A stretch of 64,000 bases of DNA from Bin127 sp965197765 (lineage in GTDB: Bacteria > Chloroflexota > Dehalococcoidia > Lucifugimonadales > Lucifugimonadaceae). The stretch lies in contig OZ240225.1 in assembly GCA_965197765.1 (NCBI GenBank), forward strand, positions 1,798,001 through 1,862,000. The letters run 5' to 3'. How positions within the stretch are numbered: position 1 is the first letter of the stretch; the number at the start of each line of letters is the position of its first letter. Under the pieces are notes generated by a model. The model made no database searches. It was given only the letters and a program-made list of their open reading frames with translations, and had not been told where the DNA came from. Shown piece after piece: positions 8,602 to 17,166 of this stretch. The position numbers and the translations under genes are program-made.

Positions 8602-9566
8602 CCGTGTTGCCGACGTTAGCTGCCGTTCCCAAATTTGAATCGAAGGCGTCTCCAAAAGTTCGCCGATCAAAGACGGAAACCGATTTCTGTTGAAGCAATC
8701 GAGACCATCTCAAGCTAGATGAGCCATCATGCGCAACGGCTCGTGTGTCAATTGGCACTCCGAAATATCGTTTTGTCAGTCCTAAACCGCCGACGCGCAA
8801 CGCATGTTACACACGATTTTGGCCTACATCGGTTAGGCGCTCGCGATCATCGAACTGAATCCTAGGCACGATCGCGTCACCGCAAAACCAAGGGCGCTAC
8901 CGAACGCTCACGCGGCTCTAATACGCATGATTATTGTTGTCGTGTGTTGTAGTATTGTGAGTAACAGACAATTTTTAATCAAACATCATCCACAGTAACT
9001 GTGCGAAAGAGCCACGAGTCGCAGGTTGACCCTTCACTCAAGCAAGAACCGATTCGGTGTGACCCGCGACGCGGCTTATCCGATGTTGAATATTTCAAAC
9101 TGATCAACTTACGTCGTGCCGGTCGCCAGCGAGTTTTGGACCTTGACCGAGTTGGTTGGACACATGGATCGAAACTAGGGATTCACGCAACTGACAACAA
9201 AGTCACTGATTATTCACTAAGTACTGTCCATTCACCATTGATTGTTGATGTAGTAATATGTATCTATTAAATATGATTGTTTAACATGCATTGTCAATCA
9301 ACTATCGCAAGAATATCCATGATTACCCGACGCGCGAAATTCGCATAGAATTTTTATTGCAATGGTTGCTCGCACAACGTTGATACTCAGTGCAAAACAT
9401 CACGATGAGTGCTCGTGCTGACTGTCACCGAGTCGGCTCCGTTGCAAAACAACCGGCATGTGGCGGGAAACGTATCGAATGAAAAAGGACGGTGGAACGT
9501 TTCAACGATTGATCAAACTGGTTAACGTATCTGCGAATCTACGTTCGCTGAGGTAAAGCATTAGGG
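8602..9566. other. long intergenic region with an AT-rich core
   Basis: About 965 bases without a convincing gene. The stretch around 8920-9370 is clearly richer in A and T than its surroundings. It contains near-matches to DnaA boxes: TCATCCACA at 8986-8994 and TTATTCACT at 9210-9218, each one base off TTATNCACA. The open frame at 9001-9270 starts with GTG, lacks recognisable homology and is probably fortuitous. The promoter of the MarR-family gene should lie near the right end. The proximity of rpmH-rnpA, which often lie near oriC, makes an origin conceivable, but the evidence is weak. Confidence 0.4.
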
Positions 9567-10043
9567 TTGATAAACGACGAATTGAAGCACGAGTTGGCTG
9601 AGCGGTTCATCGAACACGCCGAGTTTCTGAACCGGGCGCTCCACTCCGGGGCCCTCGAAGATTGGCGAAGAATGGATATGACCATTCCTCAGATCAAGAC
9701 ATTGATTCTGCTCCAAAACATGAACCGCATGAGGATGGGGGGCATCGCCAACTATCTCGGCAGCACACTTTCGGCCACCACTAGCATCGTTGATCGATTG
9801 GTAGAAAAGGGATTCGTTGACCGAGTTTCCGATCCCAATGACCGCAGAGTGGTCGTGTGCGAATTGACCGATTCCGGGCGCGAGGTCATCGACCAGTTCT
9901 GGTACGTCGGTCTCGTGAGAGTCGAACCCGTGATTCAGCGCCTCAACGTCGACCAATTGGAATCCGTGGTCTGTTCACTCGAGTTGCTACGTCGTACCCT
10001 CGAAGACCACTACCGATCTTGCGAATCCGCCAAGCACACGTAA
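9567..10043 (+). CDS. MarR-family transcriptional regulator
   Basis: 158 residues starting at a TTG. A winged helix-turn-helix is recognisable at about 35-105: MTIPQIKTLILLQ, then a recognition helix in STLSATTSIVDRLVEKG and a wing reading VSDPNDRRVVVCELTDSG. That wing (D-x-N-D-R-R) is diagnostic of MarR. Flanking helices at both ends would form the dimer interface. MarR proteins repress nearby genes and release DNA on binding small phenolic or oxidising ligands. The gene stands alone, 250 bases before rpmH, and its targets are not evident; autoregulation from the AT-rich region upstream is possible. Confidence 0.88.
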   Translation: MINDELKHELAERFIEHAEFLNRALHSGALEDWRRMDMTIPQIKTLILLQNMNRMRMGGIANYLGSTLSATTSIVDRLVEKGFVDRVSDPNDRRVVVCELTDSGREVIDQFWYVGLVRVEPVIQRLNVDQLESVVCSLELLRRTLEDHYRSCESAKHT

Positions 10044-10293
10044 CGTTTCAACTCGACGCCACCGCAGTCCGATCTCCCCTGGATTGATCGCCCGACCGCT
10101 CTTCCAATTCAGCAGGTCCCCTCCGGTCGACATTTAGTGACCACCCTCGCGCGCACTGCTGAACTCGAGCTCCGATGGCAAGGTTGCATGGTTCATTGCG
10201 TTTAAGAAACAGAGAACATCACACGGCACCGAAGACTGCGCCCTCAAGCTGATCGTCGTCTGATGTTACAATCGGTGTTTGCGATCAAAAACG

Positions 10294-10431
10294 ATGCCTA
10301 AGCGAACGTACCAACCCAAGAAGCGCCGACGCGCGCGTGTCCACGGCTTCCGATCCCGGATGTCCAGCCGTGGCGGCCGCGCGGTTCTGGCACGCCGACG
10401 CGCTCGAGGTCGCAAGCGCCTTACTGTTTGA
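10294..10431 (+). CDS. rpmH: 50S ribosomal protein L34
   Basis: A 45-codon gene beginning MPKRTYQPKKRRRARVHGF and ending GRKRLTV, a full-length and highly characteristic bL34. The protein is very basic and lies near the tunnel exit region of the large subunit. It precedes rnpA by 55 bases, the near-universal bacterial order rpmH-rnpA-yidD-yidC-jag. Expression is probably driven from the 250-base gap after the MarR gene. There is no anomaly in the coding sequence. Confidence 0.98.
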   Translation: MPKRTYQPKKRRRARVHGFRSRMSSRGGRAVLARRRARGRKRLTV

Positions 10432-10486
10432 GTTAGTCGTTTCGCTTGGATCACGCCGCTTTAACGGCGCCCGAATATGAACACAA

Positions 10487-10870
10487 ATGGGGCTCTCGAA
10501 GCAACGACGGTTGCGCCGGCGTGACGAGTTCCGAAGAGTACTGAGAGACGGCAAGCGAGCTCGAGACGCACTGTTAGCTATAACCGCGGCTGAATCGGGC
10601 GACCTCAAGTCCGACTCACGTTACGGCTTCGCGATTCCGAAACGCGTCGGCGGAGCGGTCACACGTAACCGCGTCAAGCGAAGGCTAAGGGCCATTGCGC
10701 GCACAACGGACCACCCTGAAGGATGGGATATCGTCATATACGCCTTTCCGGCCGCCGCAGAGGCGACTTCCGAACTGTTGTCAGCATCGGTGAAACGGCT
10801 ACTACGTCGCCTCATTCACGACTCCCGCGAGCCGCGGGATGGCAAACGAACATGGCGAACTTCGAGGTGA
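10487..10870 (+). CDS. rnpA: ribonuclease P protein component
   Basis: 127 residues. The conserved RNR motif reads R60-N-R-V-K-R-R-L-R68, the central basic helix that binds RNase P RNA and the 5' leader of pre-tRNA. The preceding YGFAIPKRVGGAVTRNR and the N-terminal LSKQRRLRRRDEFRRV are also typical. The protein assists the RNA subunit in maturing tRNA 5' ends. It sits between rpmH and yidD. Its stop overlaps the GAGGTGA ribosome binding site of yidD, so coupling is likely. Confidence 0.97.
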   Translation: MGLSKQRRLRRRDEFRRVLRDGKRARDALLAITAAESGDLKSDSRYGFAIPKRVGGAVTRNRVKRRLRAIARTTDHPEGWDIVIYAFPAAAEATSELLSASVKRLLRRLIHDSREPRDGKRTWRTSR

Positions 10871-10874
10871 AGAA

Positions 10875-11141
10875 ATGATCACCAAAGCCGCGTTGGCCCT
10901 CATCGGCCTTTACAGGTTCGCGATCTCCCCGTACCTTCCAACCTCTTGCATCTATCAACCGACCTGTTCGGTATACACCGCAGAGGCCATCGAAACGCAC
11001 GGATTGATCCGAGGTGCGTGGATGGGCGCGACGCGGATCGTGCGCTGCAATCCCTTCACTACTGGCGGATTGGACCTTGTCCCTGCTGCCGACGAAGATT
11101 CCTTCGGCTCATCCGAGGGCTCGGAGACCGCCAACCGATGA
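10875..11141 (+). CDS. yidD: membrane protein insertion efficiency factor YidD
   Basis: 88 residues from the ATG at 10875, which has GAGGTGA at ideal spacing; an earlier in-frame ATG at 10839 lies inside rnpA. The family signature is complete: LIGLYRFAISPYLPTSC, then YQPTCSVYTAEAIETHG and the RIVRCNPF block with its conserved Cys residues. YidD is a small amphipathic membrane-associated protein that aids YidC-dependent insertion. The tail (AADEDSFGSSEGSE) is longer and more acidic than in most relatives. The stop overlaps the start of the lipoprotein gene in an ATGATG/TGA arrangement. Confidence 0.96.
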   Translation: MITKAALALIGLYRFAISPYLPTSCIYQPTCSVYTAEAIETHGLIRGAWMGATRIVRCNPFTTGGLDLVPAADEDSFGSSEGSETANR

Positions 11142-12379
11142 TGTCTCTGGGTGGCGCACGACGAAGCAGACGCGTTATCGCTGCTTTGGTTTTGGTCATC
11201 CTCGGCGCCGCATCATTGACCGGTTGTCTAAATGACCTTACGCCGCAAGGACGGTGGTCCTCCCCAGTGTCGGACGGCGATTTTGTCTATGTCGGAAACA
11301 TTGACGGCGTCTTGGTTAGAGTCGACGCCGTTAGCCATTCCTTTGACGTCAATTGGCTATACCCGTACGAACTTGACGGGGTTCGCAAGAAACCCAAAGG
11401 ACTTGGCGCAATTTACGGCGCACCGGTCATTCAAGATGGCGCTGTCTACGCCGCAGGGTACAACTGCAGGGGAAGCGATTGCGATGGCGAGGTTTTCGGC
11501 CTCTCAACGGAGAGCGGAGCGATCAATTGGAACTCCGGCGGTTACCCATTGCGTGGAAAACTTGTAGGGCAGATCCAACCAACAGAAAATGGTCTTTTAT
11601 TGCTCGGTACCGGGCCTATAGACGGCGAACGTGACCCTCCTGGCTACCTCTATGCGCTCAGTGCTGACCCTAACGCGGGTCGACGAGTCCAATGGCGGGT
11701 GCCATTAGACGGAGAAGTCTGGGGTGAAGCAGCTGTCGATAATGCAACCAATACGGCATACGTGGGTACCGACTCTGGAACGCTCTACGCGATCGATATT
11801 TCTGAAGGTGAAATCAGCTCCCGAGTCAGATGGACGTATTCGGCTGACGGGGCGATTACTGGCCCCGTGCTCTTCCATGAAGGAGCGATCTATTTTGGCG
11901 ACCTATCAAGCAGGTTCTATCGCTTGAATCCACGGACGCAGAGCCCGGATTGGGAGTTCGACGCCCGAGCTTGGATTTGGGCGAAATCCACTCCCGATAG
12001 CGAGAACGGTGCCATTTACGTGTCAACGCTCGGCGGCCACATCCACGCATTGAATATCTCAAACGGATCGCCGCTTTGGAATCAAGAAATTGACGGTCAG
12101 ATCGTAGGCTCTCCGTTGCTGTTTGATCGTGTGCGCAACGAGTTTTCGCAGCGTGTTTTGGCCGTCCCGTCTGGAGAAGATGGTGTTCACGTATTGAACG
12201 TAAACGACGGCGAAGTGCTCGGCACATTCCCAACAGATAGTGCGGTCAAATCATCGCCAGTACTAATCAACGATTTCATTTACGTCCACACGCTCGACGG
12301 CGAACTCAAGTGGTTCTCGCCGAGCGACCAGACGTTGCAGGGTTGCGTCGCGATGAAGGACGGTGGGCGATGCGATTGA
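11138..12379 (+). CDS. PQQ-type beta-propeller lipoprotein (BamB-like)
   Basis: About 413 residues from the ATG at 11138 (or 11141), overlapping the yidD stop; the frame is open further upstream but only inside yidD. The N-terminus has a basic cluster, a hydrophobic stretch (VIAALVLVILGAASL) and the lipobox LTGC, so it should be a lipoprotein. The mature part consists of repeated blades with the PQQ-repeat pattern (for example GTLYAIDI, GHIHALNISNGSPLW, DGVHVLNVNDGEVLG), enough for a 7- or 8-bladed propeller. Such propellers are scaffolds, as in BamB. Its position between yidD and yidC suggests a role in folding or quality control of inserted proteins; this is inference. Confidence 0.88.
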   Translation: MMSLGGARRSRRVIAALVLVILGAASLTGCLNDLTPQGRWSSPVSDGDFVYVGNIDGVLVRVDAVSHSFDVNWLYPYELDGVRKKPKGLGAIYGAPVIQDGAVYAAGYNCRGSDCDGEVFGLSTESGAINWNSGGYPLRGKLVGQIQPTENGLLLLGTGPIDGERDPPGYLYALSADPNAGRRVQWRVPLDGEVWGEAAVDNATNTAYVGTDSGTLYAIDISEGEISSRVRWTYSADGAITGPVLFHEGAIYFGDLSSRFYRLNPRTQSPDWEFDARAWIWAKSTPDSENGAIYVSTLGGHIHALNISNGSPLWNQEIDGQIVGSPLLFDRVRNEFSQRVLAVPSGEDGVHVLNVNDGEVLGTFPTDSAVKSSPVLINDFIYVHTLDGELKWFSPSDQTLQGCVAMKDGGRCD

Positions 12380-12419
12380 CGTTCGACGTTGAGTTTCGAG
12401 CCGGCGGAGGTCTCTCCTA

Positions 12420-13385
12420 ATGGAACTGCTCGGCCTGCTCTGGGATCAGGGCATAATGCGCCCGATGATCAACGCGCTCGCGCTGTTGTATCACTACTTT
12501 TTCCTTAACTACGGCCTCAGCATCATCGTTTTCACTGTCTTCGTGCGTATGCTGATGATACCGTTGACCATTCGCCAGACCCGCCAAATGAAGAAGCTGC
12601 AAACGTTGCAACCTCGGATGAAGGCGATCCAAGACAAGTACCGGGACAAGAAAGACTCGGACAGCCGGCGCGCCCAATCGAGCGAGTCGATGGCGCTCTA
12701 CCGCGAAGCTGGTGTGAATCCGATCGGGTGTCTTGGGCCGATGGTCATTCAGATGCCTATCTGGATCGGTTTCTATCGCGCGATTATTCGGACCATGCCG
12801 ACGACACCAGAGGGTATGGCGAACTTGTCGGCGTCGTTCTATGCATGGAATCCGGCCAGCGCCGACGTTCCATTGAGTCGGCTTTTCCTCGGCATCGACC
12901 TCGCCGACACGGTTTCGCAGGTCTACCTGCCACTCAACTTCGTGCTTCCCGTGCTGGTGGGTGCATCGATGTTCATCACGACGAAAATGACGTCGACTGT
13001 CGCAATGGACGAACGGCAGCAGTCCCAACAGCGAATCATGCAATGGATGATGCCGGTAATGATCGGCGTATTCACCTACCAATTCCCAGCCGGGCTTGGG
13101 ATTTACATATTGCTATCAAACATCGTCGGCGTAGTTATCCAATACTTCGTCGGCGGCCAACAACCGATAGATCTGTTCGGCAGGCTGTATCTGGGGACAT
13201 CAGAAACGCGGGCCCAAGCGATAGCTAACAAAACGGAGCTCGCAGAAAAACAGCAGGCAGACGACTCGGATGAGGAGGAAACAAACCATGACGAATCGAC
13301 GGGTATTCACCGGGAAGAACGTACAAGAGGCAACCGCCGTCGCGCTCGAAACACTCGACGCAGAGCTCGAAGACGTAGACATTAG
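12420..13385 (+). CDS. yidC: membrane protein insertase YidC
   Basis: 321 residues, in the range of Gram-positive-type YidC/SpoIIIJ without the large periplasmic domain of proteobacteria. Visible are the first core helix (NYGLSIIVFTVFVRMLMIPLT), the cytoplasmic hairpin IRQTRQMKKLQTLQPRMKAIQDKY, and the later core helices including MQWMMPVMIGVFTYQFPAGLGIYILLSN. The conserved Arg in VFVRMLMIPL is the hydrophilic-groove residue. The extreme C-terminus is an Arg-rich tail that would contact the ribosome. The last 98 bases overlap the jag gene in another frame. Confidence 0.96.
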   Translation: MELLGLLWDQGIMRPMINALALLYHYFFLNYGLSIIVFTVFVRMLMIPLTIRQTRQMKKLQTLQPRMKAIQDKYRDKKDSDSRRAQSSESMALYREAGVNPIGCLGPMVIQMPIWIGFYRAIIRTMPTTPEGMANLSASFYAWNPASADVPLSRLFLGIDLADTVSQVYLPLNFVLPVLVGASMFITTKMTSTVAMDERQQSQQRIMQWMMPVMIGVFTYQFPAGLGIYILLSNIVGVVIQYFVGGQQPIDLFGRLYLGTSETRAQAIANKTELAEKQQADDSDEEETNHDESTGIHREERTRGNRRRARNTRRRARRRRH

Positions 13386-14334
13386 GGTCATAAACCCAGG
13401 GCGTTCCGGCATTTTCGGCCTAGGCGGCGCACTCGCCGAAATCGAAGTTGCAAAGCTTTCCGACATCATCGCCGAGGAAGCGCAAGAAGCGGCTGAGCGA
13501 CAGAAGCAGATGGACGAGGCAACCGGCGTAACCGAACCGGAAACCCAGCGACCTGCACGCCAGCCACGCCAGCCGAGAACTCGGAACCGCAGAGAGCGAT
13601 CACGCCGAGATAGTGCTGAATTTCCTGAGCAAGATAGAGTAACCGAGACTCAGCCGCCGAGGCGCGAACAATCCGAACCTCGTCGCAATCGACAGAGTGC
13701 GCCGAATCGCCAACGTAGACAACGACGGCCCAGCCAACGTGCCCGACAAGCACGTCGCGAAACCAAACCGGTTCGCAATCCTGAAACGCAGAACACGCCT
13801 CGAGAATCAGACGACGTCCAAATGTCCACCTCAGACAATGCGGTTCAACGCACCGAACGTGAACCAGCGCCGATCGAAAACCGCGAAGAACTTGAAAAGA
13901 TGACCGGTGAGATCTTGGGATACCTGATCGCCACAATGAACGTGGAAGTAGAAGCTTACGTGCTTGACGAACTCAGAGACGGGTCAATCGTGTTTGAGAT
14001 TGAAGGCGCAGATGCCGGGCTGCTGATCGGCCGGCGCGGCGAAACCCTGCGCGACCTTCAGTTCATCGTCAGAATGTTGGTAAATCGCCAGCTCGAACAA
14101 CGCGCCAACATCATCATCGACGTCGAAAGCTATCAGCACCGCCGCACCCAAAAGCTTCACACCATCGCCGAGAACGCGGCGCGCGCTGCGTCCCGTGGTA
14201 GGGCACGGTCGCTCGATCCTATGACCGCTGAAGAGCGCCGAATCGTGCACATGGCTCTGTCTGACAATCCGGAAGTCGTCACGGAGAGCGAAGGTCAAGG
14301 AGCGGAACGCCACGTCGTGGTTAAACCACGCTGA
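13288..14334 (+). CDS. jag: RNA-binding protein Jag/KhpB (Jag-N, KH and R3H domains)
   Basis: 348 residues from the ATG at 13288, preceded by GGAGGA; a nominal earlier start at 13270 is less likely. The Jag-N domain (RRVFTGKNVQEATAVALETL, then the RSGIFGLGG loop) spans about 1-50. A long disordered segment rich in Arg, Gln, Glu and Pro follows (about 75-195). A KH-II domain comes next, with the GRRGETLRDLQFIVRMLVN signature, and then R3H with AAS-RGRARSLDPMTAEERRIVH. KhpB is a global RNA chaperone that binds with KhpA and influences cell-wall elongation and division. The start lies inside yidC, so expression is coupled. Confidence 0.95.
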   Translation: MTNRRVFTGKNVQEATAVALETLDAELEDVDIRVINPGRSGIFGLGGALAEIEVAKLSDIIAEEAQEAAERQKQMDEATGVTEPETQRPARQPRQPRTRNRRERSRRDSAEFPEQDRVTETQPPRREQSEPRRNRQSAPNRQRRQRRPSQRARQARRETKPVRNPETQNTPRESDDVQMSTSDNAVQRTEREPAPIENREELEKMTGEILGYLIATMNVEVEAYVLDELRDGSIVFEIEGADAGLLIGRRGETLRDLQFIVRMLVNRQLEQRANIIIDVESYQHRRTQKLHTIAENAARAASRGRARSLDPMTAEERRIVHMALSDNPEVVTESEGQGAERHVVVKPR

Positions 14335-14845
14335 TCTAACGCGGGAAGCTGCCCCACCAAATTTCCACCATTTAGTGGCGCGTTCTGGCAAATCATCCGC
14401 ACGCATTCCTTTGATCTTGATGTCGGTGAACTTGATCGGCGATCGGCTCAGCGACCACTTTGACATACGGCTTCGGTACTCTAGTCTCGTTTCGGCGGTC
14501 CGCCCGACTATCAGATTCCGGATTCGGCATCCGACTGTCCTGTCCAATCGGGCAACGACTCTGTTCGATCAGTGCGGCCGGTTTCCGAATAATGGAGGGA
14601 TTGGGGACCCCTGCATCCGACATTTTTGCGCGAGGTTTAGCCTGCGCAACGAGTCCGCAGATCATTCCTAGGTCCGTGCCCTGCGAAGATGCAAAAACTC
14701 TGTGAAAACACCGCGAAACCTGTCTTGCATGTCGAAAAGACACACCTCATATGCGATTTTCGTAAACGCCGAGCACGCTACTTCAAGAACTCGTTAGAGT
14801 GTTACACTACGTGAACGCATACAGACTTCATAAGGAGGAGTCACA
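14335..14845. other. intergenic region upstream of the ABC binding-protein gene
   Basis: About 510 bases between jag and the solute-binding-protein gene. Overlapping open frames on both strands have no recognisable homology. The usual next gene after jag in many bacteria (mnmE) is absent. The right end must carry the promoter of the importer operon. A strong ribosome binding site, AAGGAGGAG, precedes the ATG at 14846. No terminator-like hairpin was found by eye. Confidence 0.45.
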
Positions 14846-16999
14846 ATGTCCAAAATGTTGAGCGTAGTTTTGTTGCTTTTGGGTGTCGCTAGTCTGACGG
14901 CTGTGGCATGCGGCAGTGAAACGATCGTCGAGGTAACCGTAGAACGCGAAGTCATCCGTACGGTTGAGGTGGAGGTGCCGATCGAGATTCAAAAAGAGGT
15001 GATCCGCGAGGTCGAGATCGAAGTACCGGTCGAGGTCCAGAAAGAGGTCATCCGAGAAGTCCAGGTGGAAGTTCCGGTCGAGGTCGAGAAAGAGGTCATC
15101 CGGGAGGTCGAGGTGGAAGTACCGGTGGAGGTTGAGAAAGAGGTCATCCGGGAGGTCGAGAAAGAGGTGGTGAAAGAGGTCGAGGTCGTCAAAGAAGTCG
15201 AAGTCGTCAAAGAAGTCGAAGTCGTCAAAGAAGTCGAAGTCGTCAAAGAAGTCGAAGTCGTCAAGGAAGTTCAGGTCATCATAACGGCGACGGCCCAGGT
15301 CACGACGATCGATGCCCCGATCATGAAGGTTGACATCGAAGGCGTCTCCCGAGGCGCTGGCGACGACGTTGAACCCTCTGGCGTCTTGATCGCCGCGATC
15401 GGCAACTCGTACTTCATGAACTCAAGTCCGAGATACTGTCCGGCATGTTCGGTGACGGCGCGTACGGGCGCGACAGAAACGTTGCTTGAGGCGGTCCGGG
15501 CTGACGACGGCACGGTGGCCCTCGGTCCCTTGCTTGCCAGTGACTGGCAGATGTCCGCAGACGGCATCTCTTACACCGACTTCACACTTCGTGAAGGCGT
15601 CCAGTTCCACGGCGGCTATGGCGAAATGACGGCAGCGGACGTTGCGTTCTCATGGAACGACTCGAACCCGAAGTTGCAACCGGACAGCATTCACGACACC
15701 GGCGGCGATCTGGCGAACCTAGTTCGTGAGGTCGAGGTTATCGATGACTACAAGGTGCGGTTCAATTGGATTGCCTTCGGTGGTCACACGCTGTTGCAGT
15801 ACGTGACCAACTTCTCGGAAGGCATCTCAGTCTTCTCGAAGGGCTTCTTCGACGAAGTGGGTCCTGAAGGCATGCGTACGAAGATGATTGGAACCGGCCC
15901 ATTTGAGGTTACTGAATGGACGCAGCACAAGGGTGTGTTCCTGAACGCGGTGGACAATCACTGGCGCAAGCGGCCATATGTCGCGAGTGCAAACGTGTTG
16001 CAGGTAACTGAAGCTAGCGTTCGCAAGGCGATGCTCAAGACTGGTCAGGCTCAGATCGGTGAACTCGCGTTGACCGACTGGAAAGAGATGTTCGAAGAAG
16101 GTTTCGCGCAGGCGCCAGAGGGCTTCTGGGGCGACGCCTCATACGTCTACTCCGGTAACTACTGGGAAGACAAACTCGCTATCGATGGTCAGCCCTTTAC
16201 GAGCAGCGAGCCCGGCGATTTGCTCTACAAGCCGGTTCCGGACACCTCCTTGCCTTGGATCGGCGACCCTGCGGATGCGGCATCGATGGAGAGATCCAAG
16301 AAGGTGCGAACCGCAATGGCGATGGCGATCGACCGCGAGAAGCTTATGACCGCGTTAACCGACGGTTTCGGGCGTGTCTCCTACGCTCCAGGTTGGGACA
16401 CTAGTCACCCGTTCTACAAGAGCGAATGGACGATTGAACATGATGTCGCCGGGGCGCAGGCCCTGTTGGCAGAGGTAGGTTTGTCTGACGGCTTCGATGT
16501 TGAATGGTGGGCCGGCCCCGCTGCCGGTTCCGGCGAATCGATACAAGAAGCCATCGGAATCGAGTGGTTGGCGAACCTGAACATCAACAGCACGTTCGAC
16601 AAGCAGAACTACTCGTCGTTTAGGCCATCGTTGGTGAACCGGACGAACAAGAAGATATTCTTCAGCGGCGGTGGAGCACAGTTCCCGCCGACTTGGCCGC
16701 AAGACCTGAACGCGACTTCGTTGTCACGTCCTGGCGGTTACAACCGTGCGATGGAGATACCGATTTTCGCCGAGACCCATCTAGCGATGGCGGGTGAATC
16801 CGATCCCGAAATGCTCCGCGAACTGATAACCAAAATGTTCGACTGGAACCGTGAATGGATGGTTTGGGTCGGCGTCTATCAGAACCCGGTTGCGGCGCTG
16901 TACAACCCGAGCCTGATTTCCGAGTGGCAGATGGTCCCTGAAGGCAAGGGCGTTCTCGGAAGAATGAACAGTTTGGAGTGGGTCAGGCTGGCTCAATAG
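14846..16999 (+). CDS. peptide-type ABC transporter solute-binding lipoprotein with long repeat linker
   Basis: 717 residues of the SBP_bac_5 (DppA/OppA) family. The N-terminus is a lipoprotein signal (LSVVLLLLGVASLTAVAC) with a lipobox-like AVAC. Residues of about 25-150 form a Val/Glu/Lys repeat: four 16-residue units of the type VEVPVEVQKEVIRE, then a run of VEVVKE hexads, ending in VQVIITATAQ. The binding fold follows, with the usual markers SYTDFTLREGVQFHGG, TAADVAFSWND, IGTGPFEVTEW and AMAMAIDREKL. The linker should hold the binding domain away from the membrane. The protein would feed the two permeases downstream; the ligand is a peptide or other small solute. Confidence 0.92.
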   Translation: MSKMLSVVLLLLGVASLTAVACGSETIVEVTVEREVIRTVEVEVPIEIQKEVIREVEIEVPVEVQKEVIREVQVEVPVEVEKEVIREVEVEVPVEVEKEVIREVEKEVVKEVEVVKEVEVVKEVEVVKEVEVVKEVEVVKEVQVIITATAQVTTIDAPIMKVDIEGVSRGAGDDVEPSGVLIAAIGNSYFMNSSPRYCPACSVTARTGATETLLEAVRADDGTVALGPLLASDWQMSADGISYTDFTLREGVQFHGGYGEMTAADVAFSWNDSNPKLQPDSIHDTGGDLANLVREVEVIDDYKVRFNWIAFGGHTLLQYVTNFSEGISVFSKGFFDEVGPEGMRTKMIGTGPFEVTEWTQHKGVFLNAVDNHWRKRPYVASANVLQVTEASVRKAMLKTGQAQIGELALTDWKEMFEEGFAQAPEGFWGDASYVYSGNYWEDKLAIDGQPFTSSEPGDLLYKPVPDTSLPWIGDPADAASMERSKKVRTAMAMAIDREKLMTALTDGFGRVSYAPGWDTSHPFYKSEWTIEHDVAGAQALLAEVGLSDGFDVEWWAGPAAGSGESIQEAIGIEWLANLNINSTFDKQNYSSFRPSLVNRTNKKIFFSGGGAQFPPTWPQDLNATSLSRPGGYNRAMEIPIFAETHLAMAGESDPEMLRELITKMFDWNREWMVWVGVYQNPVAALYNPSLISEWQMVPEGKGVLGRMNSLEWVRLAQ
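14955..15270 (+). repeat. in-gene tandem repeats (48-bp and 18-bp units)
   Basis: Within the binding-protein gene the DNA repeats in two scales. About four 48-base units encode VE(V/I)EVPVEVQKEVIRE-like segments. Then about five nearly identical 18-base units (GTCGAAGTCGTCAAAGAA) lie at about 15180-15270. The hexad part is almost perfect at DNA level, so its copy number probably changes by slippage without altering frame. The opposite strand shows a Thr/Ser-rich open frame that is only a shadow of the repeat. Confidence 0.9.
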
Positions 17000-17031
17000 C
17001 TGAGGGCACTTCGGCATCGAGGCGATAGATG

Positions 17032-17069
17032 ATCACGCCCCCTGCCACCTATTTGGCAGGGGGTGTGAT
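17032..17069 (+). terminator. strong intercistronic hairpin after the binding-protein gene
   Basis: ATCACGCCCCCTGCCA (17032-17047) pairs with TGGCAGGGGGTGTGAT (17054-17069) over 16 positions with a single G-U, loop of 6, followed by TTTCC. It sits between the binding-protein gene and the first permease. Hairpins in this position usually protect the upstream message and attenuate readthrough, giving more binding protein than permease. Confidence 0.8.
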
Positions 17070-17166
17070 TTCCTCGCAACCGCGTTCCGAGTGCAAGGGT
17101 GAAATTGTATCGACCGTTCGTAGCACGCGTCAGGATTAGCAGGCTCAGCGGTCACCAAGACGACTG

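Noticed and set aside
9001..9270. 89-residue plus-strand frame in the AT-rich gap
   Set aside because: GTG start, no family, no ribosome site, and a composition typical of non-coding DNA.
14989..15264. Thr/Ser repeat protein on the minus strand
   Set aside because: It is only the reverse reading of the V/E/K repeat in the binding-protein gene.
15178..15270. CRISPR-like direct repeats
   Set aside because: The units are contiguous 18-mers that encode protein, with no spacers.
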